A stretch of DNA of 59,741 nt from VGWB01 sp964480945. Lineage in GTDB: Bacteria; Bacteroidota; Ignavibacteria; UBA10030. Below the pieces are notes generated by a model. That model searched no databases, had not been told where the DNA came from, and saw nothing but the letters and a program-made list of their open reading frames with translations. The stretch spans positions 1 to 59,741 of the forward strand of contig CAYZRX010000014.1 in NCBI GenBank assembly GCA_964480945.1, in the 5' to 3' direction. Numbering within the stretch: the stretch's first letter is position 1; each line of letters opens with the position of its first letter. This document shows, one piece after another, positions 41,737 through 50,166 of the stretch. Made by a program: the position numbers and the translations under genes.

Positions 41737-42097
41737 TCGGAGAGGCAGGGTTGTATCATATGCGTCGCCGTTTTCAGCACGATGAGGCTGGTGGGAGAAT
41801 TCCCTTCCACGGTCTGATCTTGTGAAGGCTGGAAGGAAGGAGGGCTGGCGGCGAGGAACAAAGGAATCAAGGCAATCCGCGCACGCGCAGATTGCCTTTT
41901 TTTTGGGGTGCCCGTTGAGGACCGGCGGTTGTTGCTCTCCGCACCAATCGTCACCGGCTTCAGGAACGCATCGTCGGCGTCGACGGCGGATCTCCGGGCT
42001 TTGGTTTGTGAGGCAAGACGGGGTCGGATCTGCCGGAGGATGTTCTCAATTCTGGGAGTTTGAGCTCTCGTTTCGCATTATTTTTGACGTTTTTGCC
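41737..42097. other. Intergenic region between tryptophanase and hypA
   Basis: About 420 bases in all. It holds a strong terminator at 41871-41904 and a sigma-54-like promoter at 42098-42113; nothing else is recognisable. Confidence 0.5.
41871..41904 (+). terminator. Intrinsic terminator after the tryptophanase gene
   Basis: GGCAATC at 41871-41877 pairs with GATTGCC at 41890-41896, with CGC/GCG inside the loop. Eight T residues follow at 41897-41904. Confidence 0.9.
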
Positions 42098-42113
42098 TGG
42101 CACCATTCTTGAC
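42098..42113 (+). promoter_or_regulatory. Sigma-54-like promoter of the hyp operon
   Basis: TGGCAC-CATTC-TTGAC has the full -24 element and TTG of the -12 element at standard spacing, with A in place of the usual C. The leader to the hypA ATG at 42157 would be about 32 bases. A sigma-54 promoter before hyp genes has precedent in other bacteria. Confidence 0.55.
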
Positions 42114-42156
42114 CATCCGAGCCCAGGGGTTGCTGACGGAAGAAAGGCACGACCGC

Positions 42157-42519
42157 ATGCACGAGCTCTCGATCGCACAGAACATTCTTGACATCGTCCG
42201 CGAAAGTGTGCCGCCGAAGGAGCTCCCTGACGTTCGCACTGTCAAGCTCCGACTGGGGGATCTTGCGGGCGTCGTACCGGACTCGCTAGAATTCTCTTTC
42301 ACCGTGCTCACTGCCGACACACCGCTCCGCAACGCAAAGCTCCACTTCGATCACATCCCGTTCATGGTCACGTGCAATGCGTGCGGAAAGAATTTCACGA
42401 ACGAAATAGGATTCGTCCTTTGCCCGTCGTGCGGAAGCGCAGACACGAAGATTCTTTCAGGCTTGGAACTCCAGGTCGTTGAAATTGAACTTGAGGACAC
42501 CAAAGCGGAGGCACTATGA
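42157..42519 (+). CDS. hypA: Hydrogenase nickel-incorporation protein HypA
   Basis: Nickel chaperone for [NiFe] hydrogenases; works with HypB. From the ATG at 42157 the protein has 120 residues and begins MHEL with the Ni-binding His2. The zinc site is complete, CNACGK and CPSCGS. It should serve both hydrogenases of the window. The stop overlaps hypB by 4 bases. The only other hyp genes seen are hypB, hypF, hypC here and hypD at 53591. Confidence 0.96.
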   Translation: MHELSIAQNILDIVRESVPPKELPDVRTVKLRLGDLAGVVPDSLEFSFTVLTADTPLRNAKLHFDHIPFMVTCNACGKNFTNEIGFVLCPSCGSADTKILSGLELQVVEIELEDTKAEAL

Positions 42520-43166
42520 GTGTTGTCACCATCCAGCGAAAGGTGTTGGAGAAAAACGACGAGATCGCCCGTCGGAATCGCCAGCGTTTTTCTCAGCAAG
42601 GAACTTTTGTCATCAACCTGGTGAGTTCGCCGGGTTCAGGGAAGACGAGCGTCCTGGAAAAGACGCTTGAGTATTTTGAGGGGAAGGTAAACGTCGCCGT
42701 GATTGAGGGAGATGTGCAGACGGACCTCGACGCCCAGCGGATTGCCCGTTACCATGTGCCCGTCGTCCAGATCGTCACGAACGGGGGGTGCCATCTCGAG
42801 GCGAAGCTCGTCGAAGATGCGCTCACGAATCTCGACGTCACGGGTGTGAAGTTGCTGGTGATCGAAAACGTTGGGAACCTGGTCTGCCCCTCGAACTATG
42901 ATCTTGGCGAGGCGATGAAGGTGGTCGTGGCGAGCACGACGGAGGGAGACGACAAGCCGTTGAAGTATCCGGGGATGTTCCTTCACGCATCCGCATTGAT
43001 CATCAACAAGATCGACCTCCTCCCATACATTAACTGCAGCTTGGATGCGCTGAAGGGAAACGCCCTGAAGATCAATCCGGCACTGAAGGTCTTCGAAATG
43101 TCGTGCACCACAAAGGCCGGCGTGCCCGAATGGTGTCGGTGGCTCGAACAACATTTTTCGGGTTGA
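42516..43166 (+). CDS. hypB: Hydrogenase nickel-incorporation GTPase HypB
   Basis: GTPase that helps nickel insertion. The 216-residue protein has SSPGSGKTS as P-loop, DVQTDLDAQR, TNGGCHLEAKLV with the metal-binding Cys-His pair, ENVGNLVCP and INKIDLLP. The N-terminus lacks the His-rich or CxxCGC nickel-storage extension found in some HypB proteins. It overlaps hypA by 4 bases and is followed by a radical SAM gene after 5 bases. Confidence 0.97.
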   Translation: MSVVTIQRKVLEKNDEIARRNRQRFSQQGTFVINLVSSPGSGKTSVLEKTLEYFEGKVNVAVIEGDVQTDLDAQRIARYHVPVVQIVTNGGCHLEAKLVEDALTNLDVTGVKLLVIENVGNLVCPSNYDLGEAMKVVVASTTEGDDKPLKYPGMFLHASALIINKIDLLPYINCSLDALKGNALKINPALKVFEMSCTTKAGVPEWCRWLEQHFSG

Positions 43167-43171
43167 CTGTC

Positions 43172-44098
43172 ATGATCTTGCCCTCCTATCGCGAACGGCT
43201 GTCGCCTGAGGATCTGAGAAGACGGGCAGAACAGCTGCGCGAGATGTTGGAGGAGTGCGTGATCTGCCCGAGGAAGTGCCGCGCCAAGCGATTGGAGGGA
43301 CACTACGGGGTGTGTCGCTCAACCGCCGAGCTGATGATATCGAGCGCGGCGCCTCATTATGGTGAGGAACCTCCACTGGTCGGCCGCCGAGGATCAGGCA
43401 CGGTCTTCCTCACTTCCTGCAACCTGAAGTGCATGTTCTGCCAGAACTACGACATCAGCCATATGCGGTACGGTCGGCGCATAACACCTTCTCAGCTTGC
43501 GGAAATCATGCTGGGACTCGAGCGGGGAGGCTGCCACAATATCAATTTTGTCACCCCCACGCATATGACGGCGCAGATTGTGGAGGCCGTCGCGATCGCG
43601 GCGGAGCAAGGTCTCTCAATCCCGCTTGTCTACAACTGCGGCGGCTACGAATCAACGCAGACCCTTAAACTGACTGCGGACGTTGTGGATATCTACATGC
43701 CGGATATCAAGTACGCCGACAATGAGAACGCCCGTCGATATTCCGGTGCACCGGCTTACTGGGACGTCGTTCGTCCGGCGGTCGTAGAGATGCACAGACA
43801 AGTGGGTGATCTTTCTCTCGACGAGACCGGCGTCGCAAGCCGTGGGTTGTTGATTCGCCACCTGGTTCTCCCGAACCGGCTTGCCGGATCGCGAGCCGTG
43901 CTGGACTTCATCGCGAAGGAAGTATCGGTCGACTCCTATGTCAACATCATGGATCAGTACCGTCCGGCGTACAAGGCGATTCGGTACAGCGAGCTCAGCC
44001 GGGGTATCACAATGAAAGAGTATCACGAGGCGCTGGACTACGCCCATGGGCTGGGGCTGCACCGCGGATTCACATGGGATGGCCGGCTGATGAATTGA
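43172..44098 (+). CDS. PflX-like radical SAM protein in the hyp operon
   Basis: The 308-residue protein belongs to the PflX/COG1313 group of pyruvate formate-lyase-activase-like proteins. It starts with a Cys motif CVICPRKCRAKR and a following Cys in YGVCRST, then the radical SAM cluster TSCNLKCMFCQNYDIS (CxxxCxxC) near residue 90, and the late GYESTQTL and YMPDIKYAD regions. The substrate is unknown. Location between hypB and hypF, with 5-base spacing before and overlap after, suggests a role tied to hydrogenase maturation or operon mates, but this is inference. The ATG at 43172 is taken as start. Confidence 0.9.
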   Translation: MILPSYRERLSPEDLRRRAEQLREMLEECVICPRKCRAKRLEGHYGVCRSTAELMISSAAPHYGEEPPLVGRRGSGTVFLTSCNLKCMFCQNYDISHMRYGRRITPSQLAEIMLGLERGGCHNINFVTPTHMTAQIVEAVAIAAEQGLSIPLVYNCGGYESTQTLKLTADVVDIYMPDIKYADNENARRYSGAPAYWDVVRPAVVEMHRQVGDLSLDETGVASRGLLIRHLVLPNRLAGSRAVLDFIAKEVSVDSYVNIMDQYRPAYKAIRYSELSRGITMKEYHEALDYAHGLGLHRGFTWDGRLMN

Positions 44099-46596
44099 AG
44101 ATCGTGCAAGGAACTCCTTCACCATATGACCCAACTCGAATCTTGCGCCTCAGAGTCGTGATTCGCGGCGCAGTGCAGGGCGTCGGCTTTCGGCCGTTCG
44201 TCTACCGGCTCGCGACTGAATTGGGCCTTCCGGGGTGGATATCGAACACTGCGCAAGGAGTTTTCATTGAGGTCGACGGACCGAAGAGCACGCTGGATGA
44301 CTTCCTGCTGCGTCTTGGGCGTGAGAGACCCCCGAGATCGTTCGTTCAAAGCCTCGAGTCCTCGTTTCTCGATCCCGTCGGATTCACTCGATTCGAGATC
44401 CGCAATAGCGACGAAGCGGGGGCGAAGACTGCCCTCGTTCTGCCGGACATCGGGACCTGCCCAGACTGTTTGAGAGAGATCTTCGACCCGCATGATCGCC
44501 GATACCTTTATCCGTTCACGAACTGCACAAACTGCGGTCCCCGGTTCTCGATTATCGAGGCCCTCCCGTACGATCGGGTGAACACCTCAATGAGGAAGTT
44601 CGAGATGTGCCCTGCATGCCGCAGGGAGTACGAGGACCCACTCGATCGCCGCTTCCACGCTCAGCCGAACGCATGCCCGGCTTGCGGTCCTCATGTGGAG
44701 CTGTGGGACGAGCGCGGAGAGTTTCTCCTGAGAGATCACGCCGCTATCGCGGGGGCCGCTGAGGCGCTGCGGAGCGGCAATATCGTGGCGCTCAAGGGAT
44801 TGGGCGGTTTCCAATTGCTCGTGGATGCTCGTGATGAAGAAGCGGTTGCACGGCTTCGGAATCGCAAGCACAGAGAAGAGAAGCCGTTCGCGTTGATGTT
44901 TCCGTCGCTTGAGGCGGTGGAAGTCGAGTGTGTCGTCGCGGAATTGGAGAACCGCTTGCTTCTGTCCCCTGAGTCCCCGATCGTCCTCCTGCAAAGACAA
45001 TTGTCAATTGACAATCGACAGTTTCCGCCAAAGGCGCCAGCCCCAAAGGGGTCCTTCGGACCCGCCATGCGGTCTGGCGGGGATGCGCCTCTGGCGCAGC
45101 AGATTGCCACGTCCGTCGCTCCTAGCAACCCCTGCCTTGGGGTGATGCTGCCGTACACTCCGCTCCATCATATTCTGATGAAAGAGATTGGTTTCCCTGT
45201 CGTCGCCACGAGCGGAAATCTCTCGGACGAGCCGATCTGCACCGACGAGTACGAAGCCGTCGAGAGGCTGAAAGGAACTCCCGATCTCTTCCTGGTCCAC
45301 GACCGTCCGATTGTGCGACATGTCGATGATTCGATCGTGCGCGTCATGATGGATCGAGAGTTGGTCTTGCGGCGGGCGCGGGGCTACGCTCCTCTGCCGA
45401 TTCAAGCGAACCTGCCGATCGAGTCCTCGATTCTGGCTGTGGGAGCTCATCTCAAGAACACCGTGGCCATCAGCGTGGGCAACAACGCGTTCATCAGCCA
45501 GCATATCGGCGACCTGGAGACGCAACAATCGCTTGAGGCCTTCCGTAAAGTCACAAAGGATCTTCAGGTGCTCTACGACGTGAAGCCCAGTCTCGTTGCG
45601 TGCGATTTACATCCCGACTACGCTTCTTCACGCGATGCGCGCAAGCTTGCTGCAGAGGTCGTTGAAATTCAACATCATTATGCTCATGTGATGGCATGTA
45701 TGGCGGAGAACCAGCTTCAAGAGCCAGTGCTGGGCGTCTCTTGGGATGGCACGGGGTTCGGGCTTGACGGGACGATCTGGGGAGGCGAGTTCCTTGCAGT
45801 CGACGAGGGATCTTTCATGCGCGTTGCCACGTTTCGACGCTTTCCGCTTCCGGGAGGTGAGCAGGCGATCAAGGAGCCTCGACGCAGCGCGCTCGGTCTC
45901 CTCTTCGAAGTGTATGGCGACGATGTTTTCAAAGAGGGCGGACGGTTACCGCAGAAGGTATTCTCCACAACTGAGCTCCACGCCCTCCGCCGGATGCTCC
46001 ACAACAAGCTGAACTGCCCGCTGACCTCGAGCGTCGGTCGGTTGTTTGACGCCGTGGCGTCGATCGCTGGCCTCCGTCAGCGAGTGACATTTGAGGGGCA
46101 GGCGCCGATGGAACTGGAATTCGCGACGGCTGGACATGCCTCGGACGAGGTCTATCGATTCGCGGTTTCCAATGAACCGTTGCCCCGTGGTGATTCCGAG
46201 CGTGTGTTGCAACACTCAATGATGGAGAACCAACAATCACTTCTCGTTGTGGATTGGTCGCCTGCGATCCGAGAAATACTTGAGGACGTACAGCAATCAA
46301 TTCCTCTCCCTCTGATTTCCTTGAAGTTCCATAATATGCTCGCGGAGGTGGTCGTCGAAATAGCCCGCCGCATCGGGCTGAAACAGGTGGTGCTGAGCGG
46401 CGGCTGCTTCCAGAACAAATATCTCACCGAGCGAGTGATCCGGCGTCTGGAGGCGAGCGGCTTCCGTCCGTATTGGCATCAACGCGTTCCACCGAACGAC
46501 GGCGGAATTTCTCTCGGCCAACTGCTTGCAGTGGCGGGAATGAGGCGTCAGCGTGAGCAGTCGAGCGGCGCTGCCCTTCACGAGGTAGTCCGATGA
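44074..46596 (+). CDS. hypF: Carbamoyltransferase HypF
   Basis: Makes thiocarbamoyl groups for the cyanide ligands of the NiFe site. The 840-residue protein has an acylphosphatase domain (VIRGAVQGVGFRPFVYRLA), two zinc fingers (CPDC/CTNC and CPAC/CPAC), a YrdC-like domain (ALKGLGGFQLLVDA; LGVMLPYTPLHH) and a Kae1-like domain (WDGTGFGLDGTIWGGEF; HHYAHVMACMAE; VVLSGGCFQN). An extra stretch of about 35 residues at 309-343 breaks the YrdC-like domain; its DNA is a chain of palindromes (see repeat). Length is therefore above the usual 750-780. A TTG at 44095 is an alternative start. The end overlaps the next reading frame by 4 bases. Confidence 0.95.
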   Translation: MGWPADELKIVQGTPSPYDPTRILRLRVVIRGAVQGVGFRPFVYRLATELGLPGWISNTAQGVFIEVDGPKSTLDDFLLRLGRERPPRSFVQSLESSFLDPVGFTRFEIRNSDEAGAKTALVLPDIGTCPDCLREIFDPHDRRYLYPFTNCTNCGPRFSIIEALPYDRVNTSMRKFEMCPACRREYEDPLDRRFHAQPNACPACGPHVELWDERGEFLLRDHAAIAGAAEALRSGNIVALKGLGGFQLLVDARDEEAVARLRNRKHREEKPFALMFPSLEAVEVECVVAELENRLLLSPESPIVLLQRQLSIDNRQFPPKAPAPKGSFGPAMRSGGDAPLAQQIATSVAPSNPCLGVMLPYTPLHHILMKEIGFPVVATSGNLSDEPICTDEYEAVERLKGTPDLFLVHDRPIVRHVDDSIVRVMMDRELVLRRARGYAPLPIQANLPIESSILAVGAHLKNTVAISVGNNAFISQHIGDLETQQSLEAFRKVTKDLQVLYDVKPSLVACDLHPDYASSRDARKLAAEVVEIQHHYAHVMACMAENQLQEPVLGVSWDGTGFGLDGTIWGGEFLAVDEGSFMRVATFRRFPLPGGEQAIKEPRRSALGLLFEVYGDDVFKEGGRLPQKVFSTTELHALRRMLHNKLNCPLTSSVGRLFDAVASIAGLRQRVTFEGQAPMELEFATAGHASDEVYRFAVSNEPLPRGDSERVLQHSMMENQQSLLVVDWSPAIREILEDVQQSIPLPLISLKFHNMLAEVVVEIARRIGLKQVVLSGGCFQNKYLTERVIRRLEASGFRPYWHQRVPPNDGGISLGQLLAVAGMRRQREQSSGAALHEVVR
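45000..45098. repeat. Palindromic element inserted in frame in hypF
   Basis: Consecutive dyads fill this stretch: a perfect 16-base palindrome at 45000-45015, CGCC/GGCG at 45026-45036, CCCC/GGGG at 45041-45051, GGGTCC/GGACCC at 45049-45063, CCCGCCA/TGGCGGG at 45061-45081 and TGCGCC/GGCGCA at 45084-45098. It codes for the extra residues of HypF. This pattern fits a small mobile palindromic repeat that inserted without breaking the frame. Confidence 0.6.
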
Positions 46597-46759
46597 ATCT
46601 CGTCGAGGGCCAGATCGATGAAATCTACTCCGGGTCGGCGGAGCATATCTGCGCGTACCGCTGACGTTCCTGGTCGATGCGAAAGTCGGAGACACGATCC
46701 TGATCGAGTCCGGCGTCGCCATAGCAAAAGTTGAATCTCCAAATTCACAAGAGAGATAA
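46593..46759 (+). pseudogene. HypC-like gene broken by a frameshift
   Basis: The ATG at 46593 overlaps hypF and encodes NLVEGQIDEIYS, after which this frame stops at an early TGA. The next frame continues with RVGGAYLRVPLTFLV and then DAKVGDTILIESGVAIAKVE, ending at TAA 46757-46759. Together they resemble a small HypC/HupF-like protein, with a frameshift and probably a loss of about eight codons near 46630. An intact hypC follows 15 bases later. A sequencing error is possible in a draft assembly. Confidence 0.55.
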
Positions 46760-46774
46760 TAGAGGAGAAACCGT

Positions 46775-47035
46775 ATGTGCCTTGCGATCCCGGGGAAGGT
46801 ATTGTCGATCGACAGAAGCCTTCAGCCAGCGATGGGCCAGGTGAGTTTCGGTGGAATCGAGAAGAAAGTGTGCCTCGAGTGGGTCCCTGACGTCCAGATA
46901 GGGGAGTACGTTATCGTGCACGTCGGTTTCGCCATCAGCAAGATGGATGAGAAGGAGGCGATGGAGACGCTGAAGCTCTTCGAGGAAATTGAAGGCGGGC
47001 TTGACGAACTGAAGACGCCCGAAGACGATTCCTGA
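46775..47035 (+). CDS. hypC: Hydrogenase maturation chaperone HypC
   Basis: Small chaperone that carries the Fe(CN)2CO unit with HypD and binds the large subunit precursor. The 86-residue protein starts MCLAIPGKV with the essential Cys2 and has the HVGFAISKMDEKEA segment typical of the family. GAGGAG precedes the ATG. Its partner HypD is encoded 6.5 kb downstream. Confidence 0.95.
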   Translation: MCLAIPGKVLSIDRSLQPAMGQVSFGGIEKKVCLEWVPDVQIGEYVIVHVGFAISKMDEKEAMETLKLFEEIEGGLDELKTPEDDS

Positions 47036-47119
47036 AGGTCCATCCGATCGGAGACCGAATTGTCGAGCGAGCAGTCTCCCGCCTGGCCATGAGAATAATT
47101 GGAGGAGGGAGGTCCAAGG

Positions 47120-47671
47120 ATGATAGCAAGAGGTGTTGTGTTTGCCATCCTTTCGATTGGTGTGGTTGCTGTCTCGTGGAGATCTTTCCAGAATCGCCGC
47201 TCCCATGGATTCTATCGCTTCTTCGCATTTGAGTCCATCCTCGTCCTTCTCGTCCTCAACATCGATCGATGGTTCAGTGACCCCTTTTCGGTCGCTCACA
47301 TTGCATCTTGGCTGCTCTTGCTGCTTTCTCTCGTCCCGGCATTCGATGGATTCTACTTGCTAATAATGGCGGGAAAACCGAGCGGCCAGTGCGATGGCTC
47401 GCCGAACTATGGGTTTGAGAATACGACACGTCTCGTCACCCGTCGCTCCTACCGATTCATCAGGCATCCACTCTATTGTTCTCTGCTTCTGCTCGCGTGG
47501 GGAATCTTCTTGAAAGATATCACGCTTTGGACGGGGATCGCTGTCCTTGCGGCGTCCGTGAGTCTGTATGCGACGGCGAAGATGGAGGAGAAAGAAAACG
47601 TCGCGAGGTTTGGTGAAGAGTACGTTCAGTACATGAGCCGAACAAAGATTTTCATTCCGTATCTCTTTTGA
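47120..47671 (+). CDS. Isoprenylcysteine carboxyl methyltransferase-family membrane protein
   Basis: A 183-residue membrane protein with about four hydrophobic segments in the first 80 residues and two after residue 120. The C-terminal half has YRFIRHPLYCSLLLLAWG and KMEEKENVARFGEEY, the SAM-binding pattern shared by ICMT, PEMT and NnrU-like proteins. GGAGGGAGG lies before the ATG at 47120. The substrate in bacteria is generally unknown; phospholipid or small-molecule methylation is possible. It follows hypC after 84 bases. Confidence 0.83.
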   Translation: MIARGVVFAILSIGVVAVSWRSFQNRRSHGFYRFFAFESILVLLVLNIDRWFSDPFSVAHIASWLLLLLSLVPAFDGFYLLIMAGKPSGQCDGSPNYGFENTTRLVTRRSYRFIRHPLYCSLLLLAWGIFLKDITLWTGIAVLAASVSLYATAKMEEKENVARFGEEYVQYMSRTKIFIPYLF

Positions 47672-48034
47672 GATTGTTGGAAGATCCACCTGTGAGCGAT
47701 TTCCCTTGATCCGCATTCTGCTCACAGCGGAGCGTATCCCGCCCCGGCAACCGAGAGAGGAGAGCGTGATCGGGGAGGTTCTGAAAATCACCATGGCCGC
47801 CTGATCGCCGACATTCGCCGGCTTGCTTTCCCTCGCTGTCCGTTACGGCAGGGAAGGAAATCCCCTCGAGTCGGCTGTTGATACTTCGGAGTTATTGCCC
47901 GATCTTCCGGTAGAAAACCGGTTGCGCGTCGAACCACGCTCAGGGCGACAAGCTGGAGTGAGACCAATGCATTCTCCTGGCCGGCAGGATGCGCGAAACG
48001 AATCTCCCTGAGCGGAGGGAGGATCACACGAACC
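47672..48034. other. Intergenic region without a supported gene
   Basis: A 363-base stretch with a few short hairpins (for example TTCCCT...AGGGAA around 47828-47855 and CCGGT/ACCGG near 47910) but no T-run and no recognisable gene. GGAGGGAGG just before 48035 is the ribosome site of the next gene. A weak TGGC...TGC word near 47978 is not convincing as a sigma-54 site. Confidence 0.4.
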
Positions 48035-48820
48035 ATGAAAGCAAGAAGTGAGATTACCATGAGAAAGTCCAGGATCGTCGGTTTGGTATCATCCTTCCTC
48101 TTCATCGTTGCATTCGCCCCGGCTGCATTCTGTCAAAACGCCGACGCGATTATCCGCCGGGCGGAGGACTTGCTCCGAGGTAAGTCGAGCAAAGGGACCT
48201 TCATCATGCGCGTGATAACGCCGGAGTATACCCGGGAGATGCGGATGGAAACTTGGTGGGTGGGAACCGACAAAGCCTTGATCGTGATCCGGTCACCCAA
48301 AAGGGAAGCGGGAAACAAGACGTTGAAGATCAAGAATGAGATCTGGAGTTACCTCCGAAACACCGAGACGACGATCAGAATCCCGCCGTCGATGATGCTG
48401 CAATCGTGGAACGGCTCGGATTTCACGAACGACGATCTGGTGAGGGAGTCGAGTGTGGCTGATGATTACACTCACAAGATCGTTTCGACCGACGTCGTCC
48501 AGAGTGAGAAATGCTGGAAAATCGAGCTGATCCCGAAGCCGGACGCCCCCGTCGTCTGGGGGAAACTCTACTATTGGGTGCGCCAGACGGACAATCTCCC
48601 GGCACGGGTCGAGTACTATGACGAGCGGGGCAAGCTGATGCGCACGATGGTGTTCTCAGACTACAAGGTGATGGGAGGCCGGAAGCTGCCGGCAACGTGG
48701 ACCATGATCAACCACGCGGACCCGGGACACAGGACGGAGTTCGAGATCCTCGACATCAGCTTCGACATCAAGATCAGTGATCGGGTTTTTTCGTTTCAAG
48801 AACTCGAACGAGGAAACTGA
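48035..48820 (+). CDS. Outer membrane lipoprotein-sorting (LolA-like) protein
   Basis: The 261-residue protein has a signal peptide (residues 9-34, ending AFCQN) and the LolA/LolB-like half-barrel pattern: IIRRAEDLLRGKSSKGTF, METWWVGTDKALIVI, KIKNEIWSYL, YYWVRQTDNLPARVEYYDERG, FEILDISFDIKISDRVF. Such proteins are annotated as outer membrane lipoprotein-sorting proteins and probably carry lipid-like cargo across the periplasm. It heads a set with a beta-barrel, two FtsX-type permeases and an ATPase, all in one direction. An ATG at 48059 is an alternative start. Confidence 0.88.
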   Translation: MKARSEITMRKSRIVGLVSSFLFIVAFAPAAFCQNADAIIRRAEDLLRGKSSKGTFIMRVITPEYTREMRMETWWVGTDKALIVIRSPKREAGNKTLKIKNEIWSYLRNTETTIRIPPSMMLQSWNGSDFTNDDLVRESSVADDYTHKIVSTDVVQSEKCWKIELIPKPDAPVVWGKLYYWVRQTDNLPARVEYYDERGKLMRTMVFSDYKVMGGRKLPATWTMINHADPGHRTEFEILDISFDIKISDRVFSFQELERGN

Positions 48821-48822
48821 CC

Positions 48823-49998
48823 GTGAAGCTGAGGCTGGTGCTTATGGTGAAGCGCGCGATGATACTCTTGCTGCTTTCTCTCTTCTGGATCCGAGAGACC
48901 AATGCCCAGGATTGGCTGTCCTTCTCCGGGTACGTGATGGAGGTGCCGGTTTACCAGCGGGTGAACGGCACCCTGGCGCGGTTCTTCGGCACGGATCGCG
49001 ACCAATGGCTGAATGTTGCACGCGTGAGGCTCCGGCCCACTGTGTCGCTCTGGAGCAATGCTCGGGTGTCGCTAGAGTATGAGATCACCTCGTTCTACCA
49101 TTCCGCTCCTCTCTTCTTTGATATTCAGACCACGAGAAACAAGCGCCAGGTGGTCGACCTGACGTGGAATCCCGTGAACGAGCCGAAGTACAGTGTGATT
49201 CATTTTGTCGATCGTCTCCATTTCGATCAGAGAGTTGGATTTGCCGACATCGTGATCGGAAGGCAACGCATCGCCTGGGGAACAGGTCGAATCTGGAATC
49301 CCACCGATCTATTCAATCCCATCAATCCAACGAGCTTCGCCAAGATCGAAAAGGATGGCGTCGACGCCGCTCTGACGAAGCTCACGTTCGGAGACTTCAC
49401 GGATCTCACGCTTGTCTATAACCCCCAGGAAGGGTGGAAGACGAGCAATGCAGGATTTCGCTTCCGGACCAACTTCAATGAGTATGATATGTCGATCGTG
49501 GGGGGGCACTTCGACAAGCGGGTGATCGTTGGAGGCGATTTCGCCGGCAATCTCTTCCAGGCCGGAGTCCGAGGGGAAGGCATCCTCTCTGCCGATCGAC
49601 ACAACCTGAGCTCTTCTTTCGCTAGTTTCATCCTCGGCATCGACTATCAGTTCACGTCAAAGTTCTACGGCCTCACGGAGTATCATTTCAATGGAGAGGG
49701 GACGAAGGACAAATCGGGGTACGATCTTCTTCGGCTCTCGAGGGGCGAGATCATCAACGTGGGGAGGGACTATCTCGCTCTCCAAGCCTCCTATTTGGTG
49801 CATCCGCTCGTCAACTCGATGCTGTCTTACATGAGAAATCTAGACGACCGGAGCCAATTTTTCGGGCTGTTGGTCTCATGTTCAGTCACCGACGAGCTTG
49901 CAGTGGCGCTCGGTGGCCAATTGTATGGAGGGGACGATTTCACGGAGTTTTGGTACTATCCCGGGGCAGTTTATCTGAAAGCGGATTACTATTTCTGA
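48823..49998 (+). CDS. Outer membrane beta-barrel protein
   Basis: A 391-residue protein with signal peptide (ends TNAQDW) and a long series of alternating amphipathic strands; the C-terminus ends VYLKADYYF, with an aromatic last residue as required for BAM-dependent insertion. Barrel features include FGRIWNPTDLFNPINPT-type residues near 165-175, seen in DUF1302-like porins. The GTG start is supported by ACGAGGA upstream; ATG at 48844 is possible. Two bases separate it from the LolA-like gene, so the two products are likely partners. Confidence 0.82.
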   Translation: MKLRLVLMVKRAMILLLLSLFWIRETNAQDWLSFSGYVMEVPVYQRVNGTLARFFGTDRDQWLNVARVRLRPTVSLWSNARVSLEYEITSFYHSAPLFFDIQTTRNKRQVVDLTWNPVNEPKYSVIHFVDRLHFDQRVGFADIVIGRQRIAWGTGRIWNPTDLFNPINPTSFAKIEKDGVDAALTKLTFGDFTDLTLVYNPQEGWKTSNAGFRFRTNFNEYDMSIVGGHFDKRVIVGGDFAGNLFQAGVRGEGILSADRHNLSSSFASFILGIDYQFTSKFYGLTEYHFNGEGTKDKSGYDLLRLSRGEIINVGRDYLALQASYLVHPLVNSMLSYMRNLDDRSQFFGLLVSCSVTDELAVALGGQLYGGDDFTEFWYYPGAVYLKADYYF

Positions 49999-50166
49999 TA
50001 TTCGAAATACTCCGTTCGTCCTTCCGCTCGAGCGATGAGGAGGAGTTCCTCGCCGGGGCTCAAAATCGCGCTGCGTTCTGATGGCGCCGCGCCGGGTTTG
50101 AAAATCTTCAAATGGATTGCTATCGTATGATGTTTACTGCTTGAAGGTCGGATCTCGACGGAGACT

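Noticed and set aside
47788..48105. 105-codon minus-strand frame in the gap before the LolA-like gene
   Set aside because: Its start lies antisense to the signal peptide of the real gene and the rest has no protein-like features.
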